Counted from the first letter of the stretch, positions 40,947 to 49,790 are shown. The stretch: 55,439 nt of DNA from an uncultured Oscillospiraceae bacterium (GCA_944387065.1 CALXDM010000010.1:1-55439), one strand, 5' to 3'. Numbers and translations: made by a program. Notes: generated by a model from the sequence alone, not told the origin.

Positions 40947-42716
40947 GTGAGGCAATCCCAGCACGATCAGGACAGCGAGATGAAACCGATCCACGGTGGG
41001 CTGCCCGCGGCATGGGGCCGGCTCCAAGCGGGCGCGGGACGCGCCTGGAGGGCAAGCCGCGCCGGCGTTGCGGCGGCCTGGCGGAAGGCCAAGGTCTGGG
41101 TGCCCGCGGCCTGGGAGCAGGTCAGGGCCGGGGCTGTGGCGGCCGGTCGGGCCATTGGACACGGGAGCATGGCAGCCTGGCAGGCGGCTACGCTGTTGGT
41201 GAAGCTCCCCAGGGGCCGGCGAAGGGTCCTGCTGGCCTGGATCTGGCGGCAGGCTCGGGCAGGGATCCGGAGAAGGGCCGCCGGGGCGCGGGCAAGGGTC
41301 AGGCAAGCCGGGTCGGCGGGCTGGGGCCGGATCCAGGCGGCCTGGGGCCGGGCCGGATCGCTTTGGGGCCGGGCCCGGGGGGCAGTGGACCGCCACCCCG
41401 TTTCCCCGCTGCTGTATGTGACGGTGCTGGCTGTGGGCATCGGGGCCATCGCCTTCAATGGGGTGTACTCCCGGGCCTACGTGCTGAACGTGGACGGGGA
41501 AGAGGTGGGCGTGATCGCCGACCAGGCGGAGCTGGACGCCATCGTCTCCCGGGTGGAGTCCCGGGTGGCCAGCATCCTGGGGGAGGACTACGACTATGAC
41601 GCGGAGATCACCCTGACCCCCGCCTACGCCACCGCTAGCGAGGTAAGCGACGCAGAAGAGGTGACCAGAACCCTGTTTGACAGCGTGGGGGCCCTGGTAA
41701 ACGCCTACGCCCTGTCTGTGGACGGCTACGAGCTGGGCTATGCCCTGAGCCAGGCAGAGCTGGAGGAAATGCTGGACGAGATCGCCCAGCCCTACCTCAC
41801 CGAGCAGACGGTGCGCCATTCCTTTGCCGAGGAGATTGAGATCTACCCCAGGCAGGTGCCGGCCAATACGGAGTTTGATGTGGAGGTGCTCAAGACCACC
41901 CTCACCGGCTACGAGGTGGAGGAGGCCCGGTATGTCGTGGAGAGCGGGGACACCTTCAATGCCATCGCCTACTCCCTGGACATGACTCCGGCGGCGCTGA
42001 AGGAGCTGAACCCGGACGTAGAACCCAATACCCTCCGCGTGGGGCAGGAGCTGGTGATCCAGCAGGCGGTACCTTACCTGTCGGTGATCACCGTGAACAG
42101 CGAGACCTATGAGCAGGCTGTGGAGAGTCCTGTGGAATATGTGGACACCGCCGAGCTCTACGTGGGCGAAACCTCTGTCCAGACCCAGGGGACGGACGGC
42201 ATGGAGCGGGTGGAGGCCGAGGTGACTTATCGCAACGGCGTGGAGCAGGAGCGGACGGTGAAGACCACCACCACCCTGCAAGAGGCCACCACCACCTATG
42301 TGTATCGGGGCACAACCCCCAAGCCTGTCACCGCCTCCAGGGGCTATCTCATCTGGCCGCTGAGTGGGAGCATCACGTCCTACTACGGCGGGCGCTATCT
42401 CTACGGCGGGTATGACTTCCACCTGGGCATTGACATCGCCGCCCCCTACGGGACTACCATCAAGGCTGCCGACGGCGGTACCGTGACCTACTCCGGCTGG
42501 CAGGGCAGCTATGGGAAGCTGGTGGTCATCACCCATGACAATGGGATGAAGACCTACTACGCCCACAACTCCACCCTGCTGGTGAGTGTTGGCGACAAGG
42601 TCTATCAGGGTCAGCCCATCGCCCGGGTGGGGCTGACTGGAAACACCAGCGGCTACCACTGCCATTTTGAGGTCCGAGTAAACGGCTCCACCGTCAACCC
42701 CCTCAACTATCTGTAA
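40947..42716 (+). CDS. membrane-anchored LysM/M23 peptidoglycan endopeptidase
   Basis: 589 residues. 1-148: very basic cytoplasmic region rich in Ala, Arg, Gly and Trp, with repeated AAW-type modules. 150-175: transmembrane helix. About 185-325: two-part helical region. 329-372: LysM (YVVESGDTFNAIA to VGQELVIQ). 375-455: G5-like domain. 465-589: peptidase M23, with zinc ligands His492 and Asp496 in HLGID and His573 in HCHFEV. It should cut peptide cross-links in the wall. GTG start has AGGAGGGA six bases upstream. Confidence 0.9.
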   Translation: MRQSQHDQDSEMKPIHGGLPAAWGRLQAGAGRAWRASRAGVAAAWRKAKVWVPAAWEQVRAGAVAAGRAIGHGSMAAWQAATLLVKLPRGRRRVLLAWIWRQARAGIRRRAAGARARVRQAGSAGWGRIQAAWGRAGSLWGRARGAVDRHPVSPLLYVTVLAVGIGAIAFNGVYSRAYVLNVDGEEVGVIADQAELDAIVSRVESRVASILGEDYDYDAEITLTPAYATASEVSDAEEVTRTLFDSVGALVNAYALSVDGYELGYALSQAELEEMLDEIAQPYLTEQTVRHSFAEEIEIYPRQVPANTEFDVEVLKTTLTGYEVEEARYVVESGDTFNAIAYSLDMTPAALKELNPDVEPNTLRVGQELVIQQAVPYLSVITVNSETYEQAVESPVEYVDTAELYVGETSVQTQGTDGMERVEAEVTYRNGVEQERTVKTTTTLQEATTTYVYRGTTPKPVTASRGYLIWPLSGSITSYYGGRYLYGGYDFHLGIDIAAPYGTTIKAADGGTVTYSGWQGSYGKLVVITHDNGMKTYYAHNSTLLVSVGDKVYQGQPIARVGLTGNTSGYHCHFEVRVNGSTVNPLNYL

Positions 42717-42735
42717 AGCGCAAAACCTGACACTC

Positions 42736-42771
42736 ACCGGCCGCCGTACTCCCACGGCGGCCGGTTTCTTG
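42736..42771 (+). terminator. rho-independent terminator after the M23 peptidase gene
   Basis: A perfect 12-bp stem (42736-42747 with 42754-42765), a 6-base loop, then TTCTT. Confidence 0.85.
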
Positions 42772-42783
42772 CCCGCAGGCCTC

Positions 42784-42811
42784 TTGACAAAATCGAACAT
42801 TTGTATTATCT
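42784..42811 (+). promoter_or_regulatory. promoter of the small membrane-protein gene
   Basis: TTGACA (42784-42789), 16 bases, TTATCT (42806-42811). The transcript would have a leader of about 125 bases before the ATG at 42944. Confidence 0.6.
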
Positions 42812-42943
42812 TTATGGATGAGATGGCCTGGAGCCGAATAAAAGTCCGTTTTATAGGACTTTTTCTTTGGTATCCTATGCCCGATGTGGGCGGAGCGCGG
42901 CCTGTGGGGCGCGCCTTTGGCCCAGGGAAAGGAGACAAAAGGG

Positions 42944-43282
42944 ATGCAGACGACTTATTATACCCTGACCGCCCGGGAGATCGTGGCGGTCGGAGACGAG
43001 GTGGCCCAGGCGGCGGGCGGGAGCCGCCGGCTGGTGTATATCCGCCGGGCGGCCAAGGCTGGCGGCCCTGCCCAGCCGGGAAAGGTCATCGACTTGGCAG
43101 CCTGGCGGGCGTCCCGGGAGGAGGGGGAAGATACGCCCGGCCTGGATGGGGCCTCGTCCCCCGCGGCCCGGCGGCCCCGGCGGGACCATGGCGGCCGGCT
43201 GCTGCTGTGGGGGGAGGCGTTGGCCACCCTGAGCGTGATGGGGACCATGCTGCTGCTGGCGGCCCGCGCCCTGGCGGGATGA
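42944..43282 (+). CDS. small protein with C-terminal transmembrane anchor, unknown
   Basis: 112 residues. Residues 1-60 look soluble (MQTTYYTLTAREIVAVGDE and a VIDLAAWRASREE helix), 60-85 are a charged, Arg/Asp-rich linker, and 88-110 form a hydrophobic C-terminal helix (LATLSVMGTMLLLAARALAG). No family is recognised. AAAGGAGA lies eight bases before the ATG. It stands alone between the M23 gene and rpsO, with its own promoter and the rpsO promoter straight after. Confidence 0.72.
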   Translation: MQTTYYTLTAREIVAVGDEVAQAAGGSRRLVYIRRAAKAGGPAQPGKVIDLAAWRASREEGEDTPGLDGASSPAARRPRRDHGGRLLLWGEALATLSVMGTMLLLAARALAG

Positions 43283-43312
43283 ATGGGGCGGCGGAAGCTG
43301 GAGAAAATGTCC

Positions 43313-43341
43313 TTTACAAACTACGGGGACTGTGATATACT
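43313..43341 (+). promoter_or_regulatory. promoter of rpsO
   Basis: TTTACA (43313-43318), 17 bases, TATACT (43336-43341). It gives a leader of about 118 bases before rpsO. Confidence 0.82.
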
Positions 43342-43347
43342 GCTTGC

Positions 43348-43465
43348 GCGTGAATTTTGAGCGCATACCCACCGGCTGAGTTTCGGGGCAAGGGCCGCGT
43401 TGCCGCGGGAGCCACCCGCCCGATACCCGGCGGCTGGGCAGATCATCAGAAAGGTGGAACGACCC
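43348..43465 (+). promoter_or_regulatory. rpsO 5' leader, possible S15 autoregulatory structure
   Basis: 118-base GC-rich leader containing several complementary G/C blocks (GGGGCAAGGGCCGCG, GCCGCGGGAGCC, CCCGCCCGATACCCGG). rpsO leaders in several bacteria bind S15 to shut down translation. No named class of S15 leader could be assigned by eye. Confidence 0.4.
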
Positions 43466-43732
43466 ATGATCCGCAAGGAACAAAAGACGGCCGTCATTGA
43501 GGCCAACCGCACCCACGGCACGGACACCGGCTCGCCCGAGGTGCAGATCGCCATTCTCACCGCCCGTATCCAGGAGCTCACCGAGCACCTGAAGATCCAC
43601 ACCCATGACAACCACAGCCGCCGCGGCCTGCTGAAGATGGTGGGCAAGCGGCGCAAGATGCTGGACTACCTGGCTAAGAAGGACATTGAGCGCTACCGCG
43701 CCATCATCGCCAAGCTGGGAATCCGGAAGTAA
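43466..43732 (+). CDS. rpsO: 30S ribosomal protein S15
   Basis: 88 residues, the normal length, primary binder of the 16S central domain. Family blocks [22 protein letters not shown] and [23 protein letters not shown] are intact. The ATG at 43466 has AAGGTGG eight bases upstream, which excludes earlier in-frame starts in the leader. The rpsO-pnp pairing is widely conserved. Confidence 0.97.
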   Translation: MIRKEQKTAVIEANRTHGTDTGSPEVQIAILTARIQELTEHLKIHTHDNHSRRGLLKMVGKRRKMLDYLAKKDIERYRAIIAKLGIRK

Positions 43733-43740
43733 CCGTTTGG

Positions 43741-43780
43741 AACCAGAGGGCGCGCATTTACGCCGCCCTCTGGTTCTTTG
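43741..43780 (+). terminator. terminator or processing hairpin after rpsO
   Basis: AACCAGAGGGCG pairs with CGCCCTCTGGTT (43741-43752 with 43764-43775) and is followed by CTTTG. The short U-run suggests partial termination, leaving some read-through into pnp. Confidence 0.65.
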
Positions 43781-43811
43781 CGACTGCCTGGACGGGACAA
43801 CCGCTTATTTA

Positions 43812-43860
43812 GCAGTTGAACATGGGTCCTGCCAATCGGCGGGGCTTATGTTCAAGTGCT
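43812..43860 (+). other. pnp leader hairpin
   Basis: TTGAACAT (43816-43823) pairs with ATGTTCAA (43848-43855), extended outward by AGCA/TGCT and inward by CCTGCC/GGCGGG-type pairs. It lies about 45 bases before pnp. A double-stranded RNase site of this kind controls pnp in E. coli. Confidence 0.6.
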
Positions 43861-43905
43861 AAAAGGTGGGGTTCCGGATCACGAGAACAAAGGAGTGCAA
43901 GCCCC

Positions 43906-46056
43906 ATGTCAACCATCATCAAGCACAAGCAGTTCGCCGGCTACAAGGTGTATGAGACCCAGGTGGCCGGCCGTCCGCTGAAGATCGAGGTGGGCAAGCT
44001 GGCCGAGCTGGCAAATGCCTCAGCCATGGTCACCTATGGGGAGACCAGCGTGTTGGTCGCCGTCACCGCCTCCCCCCGGCCTCGGGATGGCATCGACTTC
44101 TTTCCCCTGAGTGTGGACTTTGAGGAGAAGCTATACGCTGTGGGCCGCATCCCCGGTTCCTTCATGCGCAGGGAGGGCCAGCCCTCCCTGCCCGCGGTGC
44201 TGGCCAGCCGCCTCATTGACCGGCCCATCCGCCCCCTGTTCCCCTCCGACCTGCGCAACGACGTGGTGGTCACCTGCACGGTGATGAGCGTGGACTACGA
44301 TTGCGCTCCTGAGGTCACCGCCATGATCGGCGTGTCCGCCTGCCTGGCCTACTCCGACATCCCCTGGAACGGGCCCATCGGCTGCATGGAGGTGGGCTAT
44401 GTGGACGGGCAGATCGTGCTCAACCCCACCCGGGAGCAGAAGCACCGCTCCCAGATGGACGTCACCGTGGCGGCCACCGGGGAGAAGGTGGTGATGATCG
44501 AGGCCGGGGCCAAGGAGATTCCAGACGAGATCATGTATGAGGGCATCGTCCGGGCCCACGAGGAGATCAAGAAGCAAGTGGCGTTCCTCAATGGCATTGT
44601 GGCCGAGATCGGCAAGCCCAAGTTCGAGTATGAGCACGCCGACTTCAACCAGGCTCTGTTTGACGACATCGTGGCCAACTTCATGGACGAGGCCAAGGCC
44701 GCCATGGACACCGATGATAAGAACGTCCGGGAGGCCCGCTGGAACGCCATGATCGACCGCTGGCACGAGCGGTATCTGGAGCAGTACCCCGACATGGACA
44801 AGTACCTGGAGGAGTTCACCTACAAGTTCCAGAAGAAGATCGTCAAGGCCTGGCTGCTCCAGGGACACCGGGTGGACGGCCGGGCCAAGAACGAGATCCG
44901 GCCCCTGGCCGCCGAGGTGGGGGTGCTGCCTCGGGTCCATGGCTCGGGCCTGTTCACCCGGGGACAGACCCAGGTGCTCAGCGTGTGCACCCTGAACACC
45001 CTGTCTGCCTGCCAGAAGCTGGACACCATCTGGGAGGAGACGGAGAAGCGCTATATCCACCACTACAACTTCCCCGGCTTCTCGGTGGGGGAGGCCCGGG
45101 CCGCCCGCTCCACCAACCGCCGGGAGAAGGGCCACGGCGCCCTGGCTGAGCGGGCGCTGGAGCCGGTGCTGCCCAGCGTGGACGAGTTCCCCTATGCCAT
45201 CCGGGTGGTGAGCGAGGTGCTGTCCTCCAACGGCTCCACCTCCCAGGGCTCGGTGTGCGGCTCCACCCTGGCGCTGATGGACGCCGGCGTGCCCATCAAG
45301 GCCCCGGTGGCGGGCATCTCCTGCGGACTGATCCAGGATGACGACGGTTCCTTTACCACCTTTATTGACATCCAGGGAGTGGAGGACTTCCACGGGGAGA
45401 TGGACTTCAAGGTGGCGGGCACCAAACAGGGCATCACCGCCATCCAGATGGATCTGAAGAACGACGGGCTGTCCCACGCCATCATCAAGGAGGCGCTGGA
45501 GATCACCCGGGACGCCCGCTTTGCCATCCTGGATGAGATCATGCTGCCCTGCATCGCCGCGCCCCGGCCTGAGGTGTCCAAGTACGCGCCCAAGATGATC
45601 ACCATGAAGATCGACCCGGACAAGATCCGGGAAGTGATCGGCAAGGGGGGCTCGGTGATCCAGAAGATCACGGCCGAGTCGGGGGCCACGGTGGACATCG
45701 AGGACGACGGCACCATCCACATCGCCTCCCCCAATCCCGAGGCCTGCGACGCGGCCAAAAAGATGATCGAAACCATCGTCTTTGTCCCCGAGGTGGGTGC
45801 GCTGTACTACGGCAAGGTGGTGCGCATCCTCCAGTTTGGCGCCTTTGTGGAGCTGGCCCCCGGCAAGGACGGGATGGTGCACATCTCCAAGCTGGCCAAC
45901 CACCGGGTGAACCGGGTGGAGGACGTGGTCAACATCGGCGATATGATCTGGGTGAAGGTCACCGACATCGACGAGAAGGGCCGGGTCAATCTGAGCTATA
46001 AGGACGCGCTGCGGGAGATCGAGGCCAAGAAGGCCGCCGATCAGCCGGTGAAGTAA
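43906..46056 (+). CDS. pnp: polyribonucleotide nucleotidyltransferase (PNPase)
   Basis: 716-residue 3'-to-5' phosphorolytic exoribonuclease. In order: first RNase PH domain (SVDFEEKLYAVGRIPGSFMRREG), alpha-helical linker, second catalytic RNase PH domain (FPYAIRVVSEVLSSNGSTSQGSVCG and MDFKVAGTKQGITAIQMD), KH domain (VIGKGGSVIQKI) near residue 575, and S1 domain from about 630. Length is normal. AAAGGAG is ten bases before the ATG. A good terminator follows at 46068-46109. Confidence 0.97.
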   Translation: MSTIIKHKQFAGYKVYETQVAGRPLKIEVGKLAELANASAMVTYGETSVLVAVTASPRPRDGIDFFPLSVDFEEKLYAVGRIPGSFMRREGQPSLPAVLASRLIDRPIRPLFPSDLRNDVVVTCTVMSVDYDCAPEVTAMIGVSACLAYSDIPWNGPIGCMEVGYVDGQIVLNPTREQKHRSQMDVTVAATGEKVVMIEAGAKEIPDEIMYEGIVRAHEEIKKQVAFLNGIVAEIGKPKFEYEHADFNQALFDDIVANFMDEAKAAMDTDDKNVREARWNAMIDRWHERYLEQYPDMDKYLEEFTYKFQKKIVKAWLLQGHRVDGRAKNEIRPLAAEVGVLPRVHGSGLFTRGQTQVLSVCTLNTLSACQKLDTIWEETEKRYIHHYNFPGFSVGEARAARSTNRREKGHGALAERALEPVLPSVDEFPYAIRVVSEVLSSNGSTSQGSVCGSTLALMDAGVPIKAPVAGISCGLIQDDDGSFTTFIDIQGVEDFHGEMDFKVAGTKQGITAIQMDLKNDGLSHAIIKEALEITRDARFAILDEIMLPCIAAPRPEVSKYAPKMITMKIDPDKIREVIGKGGSVIQKITAESGATVDIEDDGTIHIASPNPEACDAAKKMIETIVFVPEVGALYYGKVVRILQFGAFVELAPGKDGMVHISKLANHRVNRVEDVVNIGDMIWVKVTDIDEKGRVNLSYKDALREIEAKKAADQPVK

Positions 46057-46067
46057 AGGAATCCTGT

Positions 46068-46109
46068 CAGACGGCCGGCGGGGGAGCCCTTGCCGGCCGT
46101 CTGCTTTCC
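46068..46109 (+). terminator. terminator after pnp
   Basis: CAGACGGCCGGC pairs with GCCGGCCGTCTG (46068-46079 with 46092-46103), then CTTTCC. Strong stem, modest U-tract. Confidence 0.72.
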
Positions 46110-46144
46110 GCGGGGCCGAGCCCTGCAGGGGGAGGACAGATAGG

Positions 46145-47194
46145 ATGGAATATCGGGTCTTGAGCCGGTACCGGAGCGAGCTGATGGGCGTGGCCATGCT
46201 GTGGGTGATGCTGTTCCACTCCTACGACCTGGACCTGGGCAGCGAGCTGCTCAACCGGGTGCGGGGGGCGGGCTTTGGCGGGGTGGACATCTTTATCTTC
46301 CTGTCCGCGATGGGGCTGGCTATCTCCTTGATCCGGCGCAGGCAGGACTACACTGGCTATCTGGCCCGCCGGGCCGGGCGGATCCTGCCGGCCTACTATG
46401 TGGTGATGATCCCGTACACCCTGCTGCTCATCCTCTGGCGGGGGGTGCCCTGGAGCGACCTGTTCTGGAACAGCTCGCTGCTGTACTACTGGGTGGCCCG
46501 CTGCCCCGGAGCCTTCAACTGGTATATCAGCGGAGCGATGTTCTTCTATATTCTGACGCCGCCGGTACTGGCCTGGCTGCGGCGGCAGCACCAGAAGAAG
46601 CGGCTGTTGCTGGCAGTGGCCGCGGGGGTGGTGGGCGGCCTGGCGCTGTGCCAGTTACTGGTGCAGGAGTGGTATGGGGAGTACCTGGATATCTTTTACC
46701 GGATCCCCATCTTTTTCCTGGGTCTGCTGGCGGGCATCTATGTCACGGAGGAGCGGCGGCTAGGGTGGAAGGACGTCCTGTTCTGGTTGGCCTGGGCCGC
46801 GCTGGGGGTGGGATACTACCTGCTGGCCAGCTACCCGGGGATCGGGGAGCTGACCAGGCTGAGCGTCCCGCTGGCCCACCTGTTCGTGTTCTCCACCGTG
46901 CCCATGTGCCTGGCGCTGTGCCTGCTGTTCCAGCGCTTGCCCCTGGGATGGCTGCGGCGGTTCCTGCGGCTGGTGGGGGAGAACAGCCTGGAGATTTACC
47001 TGCTCAACGTCAGCGTCTTCTCCCAGGTGGGGGCCATCCGTCAGGTGGTCAGCTTCGGGCCGTCCAACCGGCTGTATTACCTGCTGTCCTATGGGGCCAA
47101 CATTGTCCTGGGCGTGCTGCTGCACCGGGGGGTGGAGGGGCTGCGCCGGGCCTGGCTGCGGCGAAAGGGCAACAGCGCTGGGGAACCGGCGTGA
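46145..47194 (+). CDS. acyltransferase-3 family membrane protein
   Basis: 349 residues with about ten membrane helices. N-terminal RYRSELMGVAMLWVMLFHS holds the family's catalytic-type His, followed by FGGVDIFIFLSAMGLAIS and RRAGRILPAYYVVMIPY. Such proteins O-acetylate or succinylate cell-surface polysaccharides and peptidoglycan (OatA-like membrane half). No extracellular SGNH domain is attached. GGGGGAGGA is eight bases before the ATG. Its substrate is unknown. Confidence 0.86.
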   Translation: MEYRVLSRYRSELMGVAMLWVMLFHSYDLDLGSELLNRVRGAGFGGVDIFIFLSAMGLAISLIRRRQDYTGYLARRAGRILPAYYVVMIPYTLLLILWRGVPWSDLFWNSSLLYYWVARCPGAFNWYISGAMFFYILTPPVLAWLRRQHQKKRLLLAVAAGVVGGLALCQLLVQEWYGEYLDIFYRIPIFFLGLLAGIYVTEERRLGWKDVLFWLAWAALGVGYYLLASYPGIGELTRLSVPLAHLFVFSTVPMCLALCLLFQRLPLGWLRRFLRLVGENSLEIYLLNVSVFSQVGAIRQVVSFGPSNRLYYLLSYGANIVLGVLLHRGVEGLRRAWLRRKGNSAGEPA

Positions 47195-47210
47195 GGAAGG
47201 GAAAGAACTT

Positions 47211-47237
47211 GGGCCGCCTGCTGCTGGCAGGCGGCCC
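47211..47237. terminator. hairpin between acyltransferase and ldh genes
   Basis: GGGCCGCCTGC pairs with GCAGGCGGCCC around a 5-base loop. It lies between converging genes with no strong U-tract on either side. Confidence 0.55.
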
Positions 47238-47277
47238 TTAGCGCGCTGTTGGAAGGATCTGTCCCGCCGGCGGCCGG

Positions 47278-48222
47278 TCAGGGCAGATTCAGGGTGCGGA
47301 TGACCTCCAGGAGCTGGTTGGCGGAGTCGGTCAGCGCCTGCTGCTCCTCCGGAGCCAAGGGGATCTCCAGGATCTGCTCCGCCCCCCGGCGGCCCACGAT
47401 GGAGGGGATGCTCAGGCTCAGCCCTTGTAGGCCGTACTGGCCGCCCAGGGCCACCGACACGGGCAGCACCGCCCGCTCGTCTTTTACGATGCACTCGGCA
47501 ATGCGCCCCACCGCCATGGCGATGCCGTAGTAGGTGGCCCCTTTGCGGCGGATGATCTCATAGGCGCTGTCCCGCACCGACTCATACAGCCGCTTGGTGT
47601 TACCCTGGTAATCGTTGTGGCCCTGGAGCTGGCAGAAATGGGCCAGGGGGATGCCGGAGATGTTGGCCCCGCTCCACACCGCCAGCTCGCTGTCCCCGTG
47701 CTCGCCGATGATGACGGCGTGGATGCTGCGGCTATCCACCTGCAGATGCTCCCCCAGCAGGTATTTCAGCCGGGCGGTGTCCAGCACGGTGCCCGAGCCA
47801 ATCACCCGGTGGGCGGGATAGCCGGACAGCCGCCAGGCGGCGTAGGTGAGTACATCCACCGGGTTGGACACGATCAAAAGGATGCCGCCGAAGGGGCGGG
47901 AGGTGATTTGGGGGATGATGGACTGAAGGATGGCCACATTTTTGCCGATGAGTTCCAATCGGGTCTCTCCCGGTTTCTGATTGGCCCCGGCGGTGATGAT
48001 GACCAGGGCGCAGTCGGCCACGTCGTCATAGGTGCCGGCGTACACGTCCATGGCGGCAATGTAGGGCAGGCCGTGGCTGAGGTCCATGGCCTCCCCCTCC
48101 GCCTTGTCCCGGTTGGCGTCGATGAGGACCAGTTCGCTGAACAGGCCCCGCTGGATCAGGGAGAAGGCAATGGACGAGCCCACAAACCCACAGCCGATGA
48201 TGGCAGCTTTTCTGGGATTCAT
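47278..48222 (-). CDS. ldh: L-lactate dehydrogenase
   Basis: 314-residue NAD-dependent enzyme interconverting pyruvate and L-lactate. NAD-binding motif IIGCGFVGSSIAFSL, the substrate Arg in NQKPGETRLELIG, SNPVDVLTYAAW, GSGTVLDTARLKYLL and the catalytic His in IIGEHGDSE are all present. Length is normal. AGAAAGGA lies eight bases before the ATG at 48222. No Rex box was recognised in the short upstream gap. Confidence 0.94.
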   Translation of the reverse strand: MNPRKAAIIGCGFVGSSIAFSLIQRGLFSELVLIDANRDKAEGEAMDLSHGLPYIAAMDVYAGTYDDVADCALVIITAGANQKPGETRLELIGKNVAILQSIIPQITSRPFGGILLIVSNPVDVLTYAAWRLSGYPAHRVIGSGTVLDTARLKYLLGEHLQVDSRSIHAVIIGEHGDSELAVWSGANISGIPLAHFCQLQGHNDYQGNTKRLYESVRDSAYEIIRRKGATYYGIAMAVGRIAECIVKDERAVLPVSVALGGQYGLQGLSLSIPSIVGRRGAEQILEIPLAPEEQQALTDSANQLLEVIRTLNLP

Positions 48223-48314
48223 AACATCGTTCCTTTCTGGGGCGGCTTTTGGCCGCCCGCAATCTGTTTCCAGTTTGCCCCGGATGGGCCGGGCTGATAC
48301 GGGAACCGGCCCGC

Positions 48315-49229
48315 TCAGGACAGGCCCAGCCGCTCCAGTACCGCCTGGAACCAGTGGGGCAAAGGGGCTGAGACGGTGATCCGGGTTCCGGTGGCGGGAT
48401 GGGTGAAGGTGAGCTGGGCGGCGTGAAGGCATTGGCCGGCCAGGCCGGGGAAGGGCCGCCGGGGACCGTACACCGGGTCGCCCAGCAGGGGGTGGCCCAG
48501 GTGGGCCAGATGCACCCGGATCTGGTGGGTGCGTCCGGTCTCCAGCCGGCAGGTGAGGTGGGTGTAGCCAGCGCGGCTGTCGATCACCTGGTAGTGGGTG
48601 ACCGCCCGCCGCCCCTGGCCGGGGGGACACACCGCCATGCGCTTGCGTTGCACAGGGTGGCGGGCGATGGGGGCGTCCACCGTGCCCGACTCCTCCCGAA
48701 AGCCGCCCAGCACCACGGCGTGGTAGAGGCGGAACAGGGAGTGGTCCTGGAGCTGCTCGGCCAGGGCCAGGTGGGCCCGGTCGTTCTTGGCGGCGATGAC
48801 CAGCCCCGAGGTGTCCCGGTCAATGCGGTGGACGATGCCGGGACGTAGCTGCCCATTGATTCCGGATAGTGATCCTTTACAATGATATAACAGCCCGTTG
48901 ACCAAGGTGCCGTCCGGGTGGCCGGGGGCAGGGTGGACCACCATGCCCACAGGCTTGTTGACCACGATGACGTCCTCGTCCTCATAGATCACGTCCAGGG
49001 GGAGGGGCTGAGGGATGGCGTCCGGCTCCTGGGGTTGGGGCGGGGCGATGAGCAGTGTCTGCCCGGCCTGGAGCTGGGTATTCTTTTTCACCGGCGTGCC
49101 GTCTAGGGTGACCCGGCCTTGCTCCAGCCACCGCTGGGCAGAGGAGCGGGTGACGCCGTCCAGGGCGGCGGCCAGCACCGCATCCGCCCGGCCCGGCTCA
49201 GGAACGGTCAGGGGGAAGATCGGTTCCAT
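48315..49229 (-). CDS. RluD-type ribosomal large-subunit pseudouridine synthase
   Basis: 304 residues. An N-terminal S4 domain (about 15-75; SSAQRWLEQGRVTLDG) is followed by the catalytic domain with the aspartate in HRIDRDTSGLVIAAKN, and CRLETGRTHQIRVH LAHLG further on. It modifies 23S rRNA uridines; the position cannot be told by eye. The start at 49229 gives a normal RluD N-terminus and overlaps the end of lspA by 32 bases, the common lspA-rluD pairing. Confidence 0.93.
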   Translation of the reverse strand: MEPIFPLTVPEPGRADAVLAAALDGVTRSSAQRWLEQGRVTLDGTPVKKNTQLQAGQTLLIAPPQPQEPDAIPQPLPLDVIYEDEDVIVVNKPVGMVVHPAPGHPDGTLVNGLLYHCKGSLSGINGQLRPGIVHRIDRDTSGLVIAAKNDRAHLALAEQLQDHSLFRLYHAVVLGGFREESGTVDAPIARHPVQRKRMAVCPPGQGRRAVTHYQVIDSRAGYTHLTCRLETGRTHQIRVHLAHLGHPLLGDPVYGPRRPFPGLAGQCLHAAQLTFTHPATGTRITVSAPLPHWFQAVLERLGLS

Positions 49230-49698
49230 GGCCCTCAGCGGCCCCCTTCCCGTGGAGTTTGTCATAGAAGAACAGGGCATAGACCGCCAGCAGGATGCCG
49301 CCCACGGTGATGCAGCAATCGGCCACATTGAAGATGGCGAAGTTCATAAAGACGGTCTGGAACATATCGGTGACATAGCCCAGGGCCACCCGGTCAATGA
49401 GGTTGCCCACGCCGCCGGCCAGCACCAGGGTGGCGGACAACAGGCCCAGCCTGCCCGTCAGGAAGCGGCGGGCCACCAGCAGGGCCACGATCACCACCAG
49501 GGCGGCGCTCACCAGGGTGAGCAGCCAGGTGTGTTCCCGCAGCAGGGAGAAGGCCGCGCCGGTGTTGCGCACATAGGTCAGGTCCAAGACGTGGGGGAGA
49601 AAGGGGATGGATTCCCCCAGGGGTATGTGGACCCGGACCAGGAATTTCACCACCTGATCAATTACGATTAGGATTACAAATAGAAAAATATACAACAT
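49198..49698 (-). CDS. lspA: lipoprotein signal peptidase (signal peptidase II)
   Basis: 166-residue membrane aspartyl protease that removes lipoprotein signal peptides, serving the lipoproteins of this window among others. Four membrane helices, conserved IDQVVKFL, RNTGAAFS, and catalytic Asp102 (GNLIDRVALGYVTD) and Asp127 (FAIFNVADCCI). The ATG at 49698 has AAAGGCTG five bases upstream. It precedes and overlaps the pseudouridine synthase. Confidence 0.95.
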   Translation of the reverse strand: MLYIFLFVILIVIDQVVKFLVRVHIPLGESIPFLPHVLDLTYVRNTGAAFSLLREHTWLLTLVSAALVVIVALLVARRFLTGRLGLLSATLVLAGGVGNLIDRVALGYVTDMFQTVFMNFAIFNVADCCITVGGILLAVYALFFYDKLHGKGAAEGHGTDLPPDRS

Positions 49699-49790
49699 GG
49701 TATCAGCCTTTCCCAAAAACGCGCGCCGCCGGGGCGGAGCGTGAGGGGTGAATCGGAGGGGTGGGCCAAAGTGGGGCGGCCCACCCGGGC

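Noticed and set aside
40899..42938. Long minus-strand ORF opposite the M23 peptidase gene
   Set aside because: Low-complexity His/Pro/Gly-rich shadow; the plus strand has promoter, start site and full LysM/M23 domains.
44131..46197. Long minus-strand ORF opposite pnp
   Set aside because: Same GC-rich antisense effect; PNPase on the plus strand is complete.
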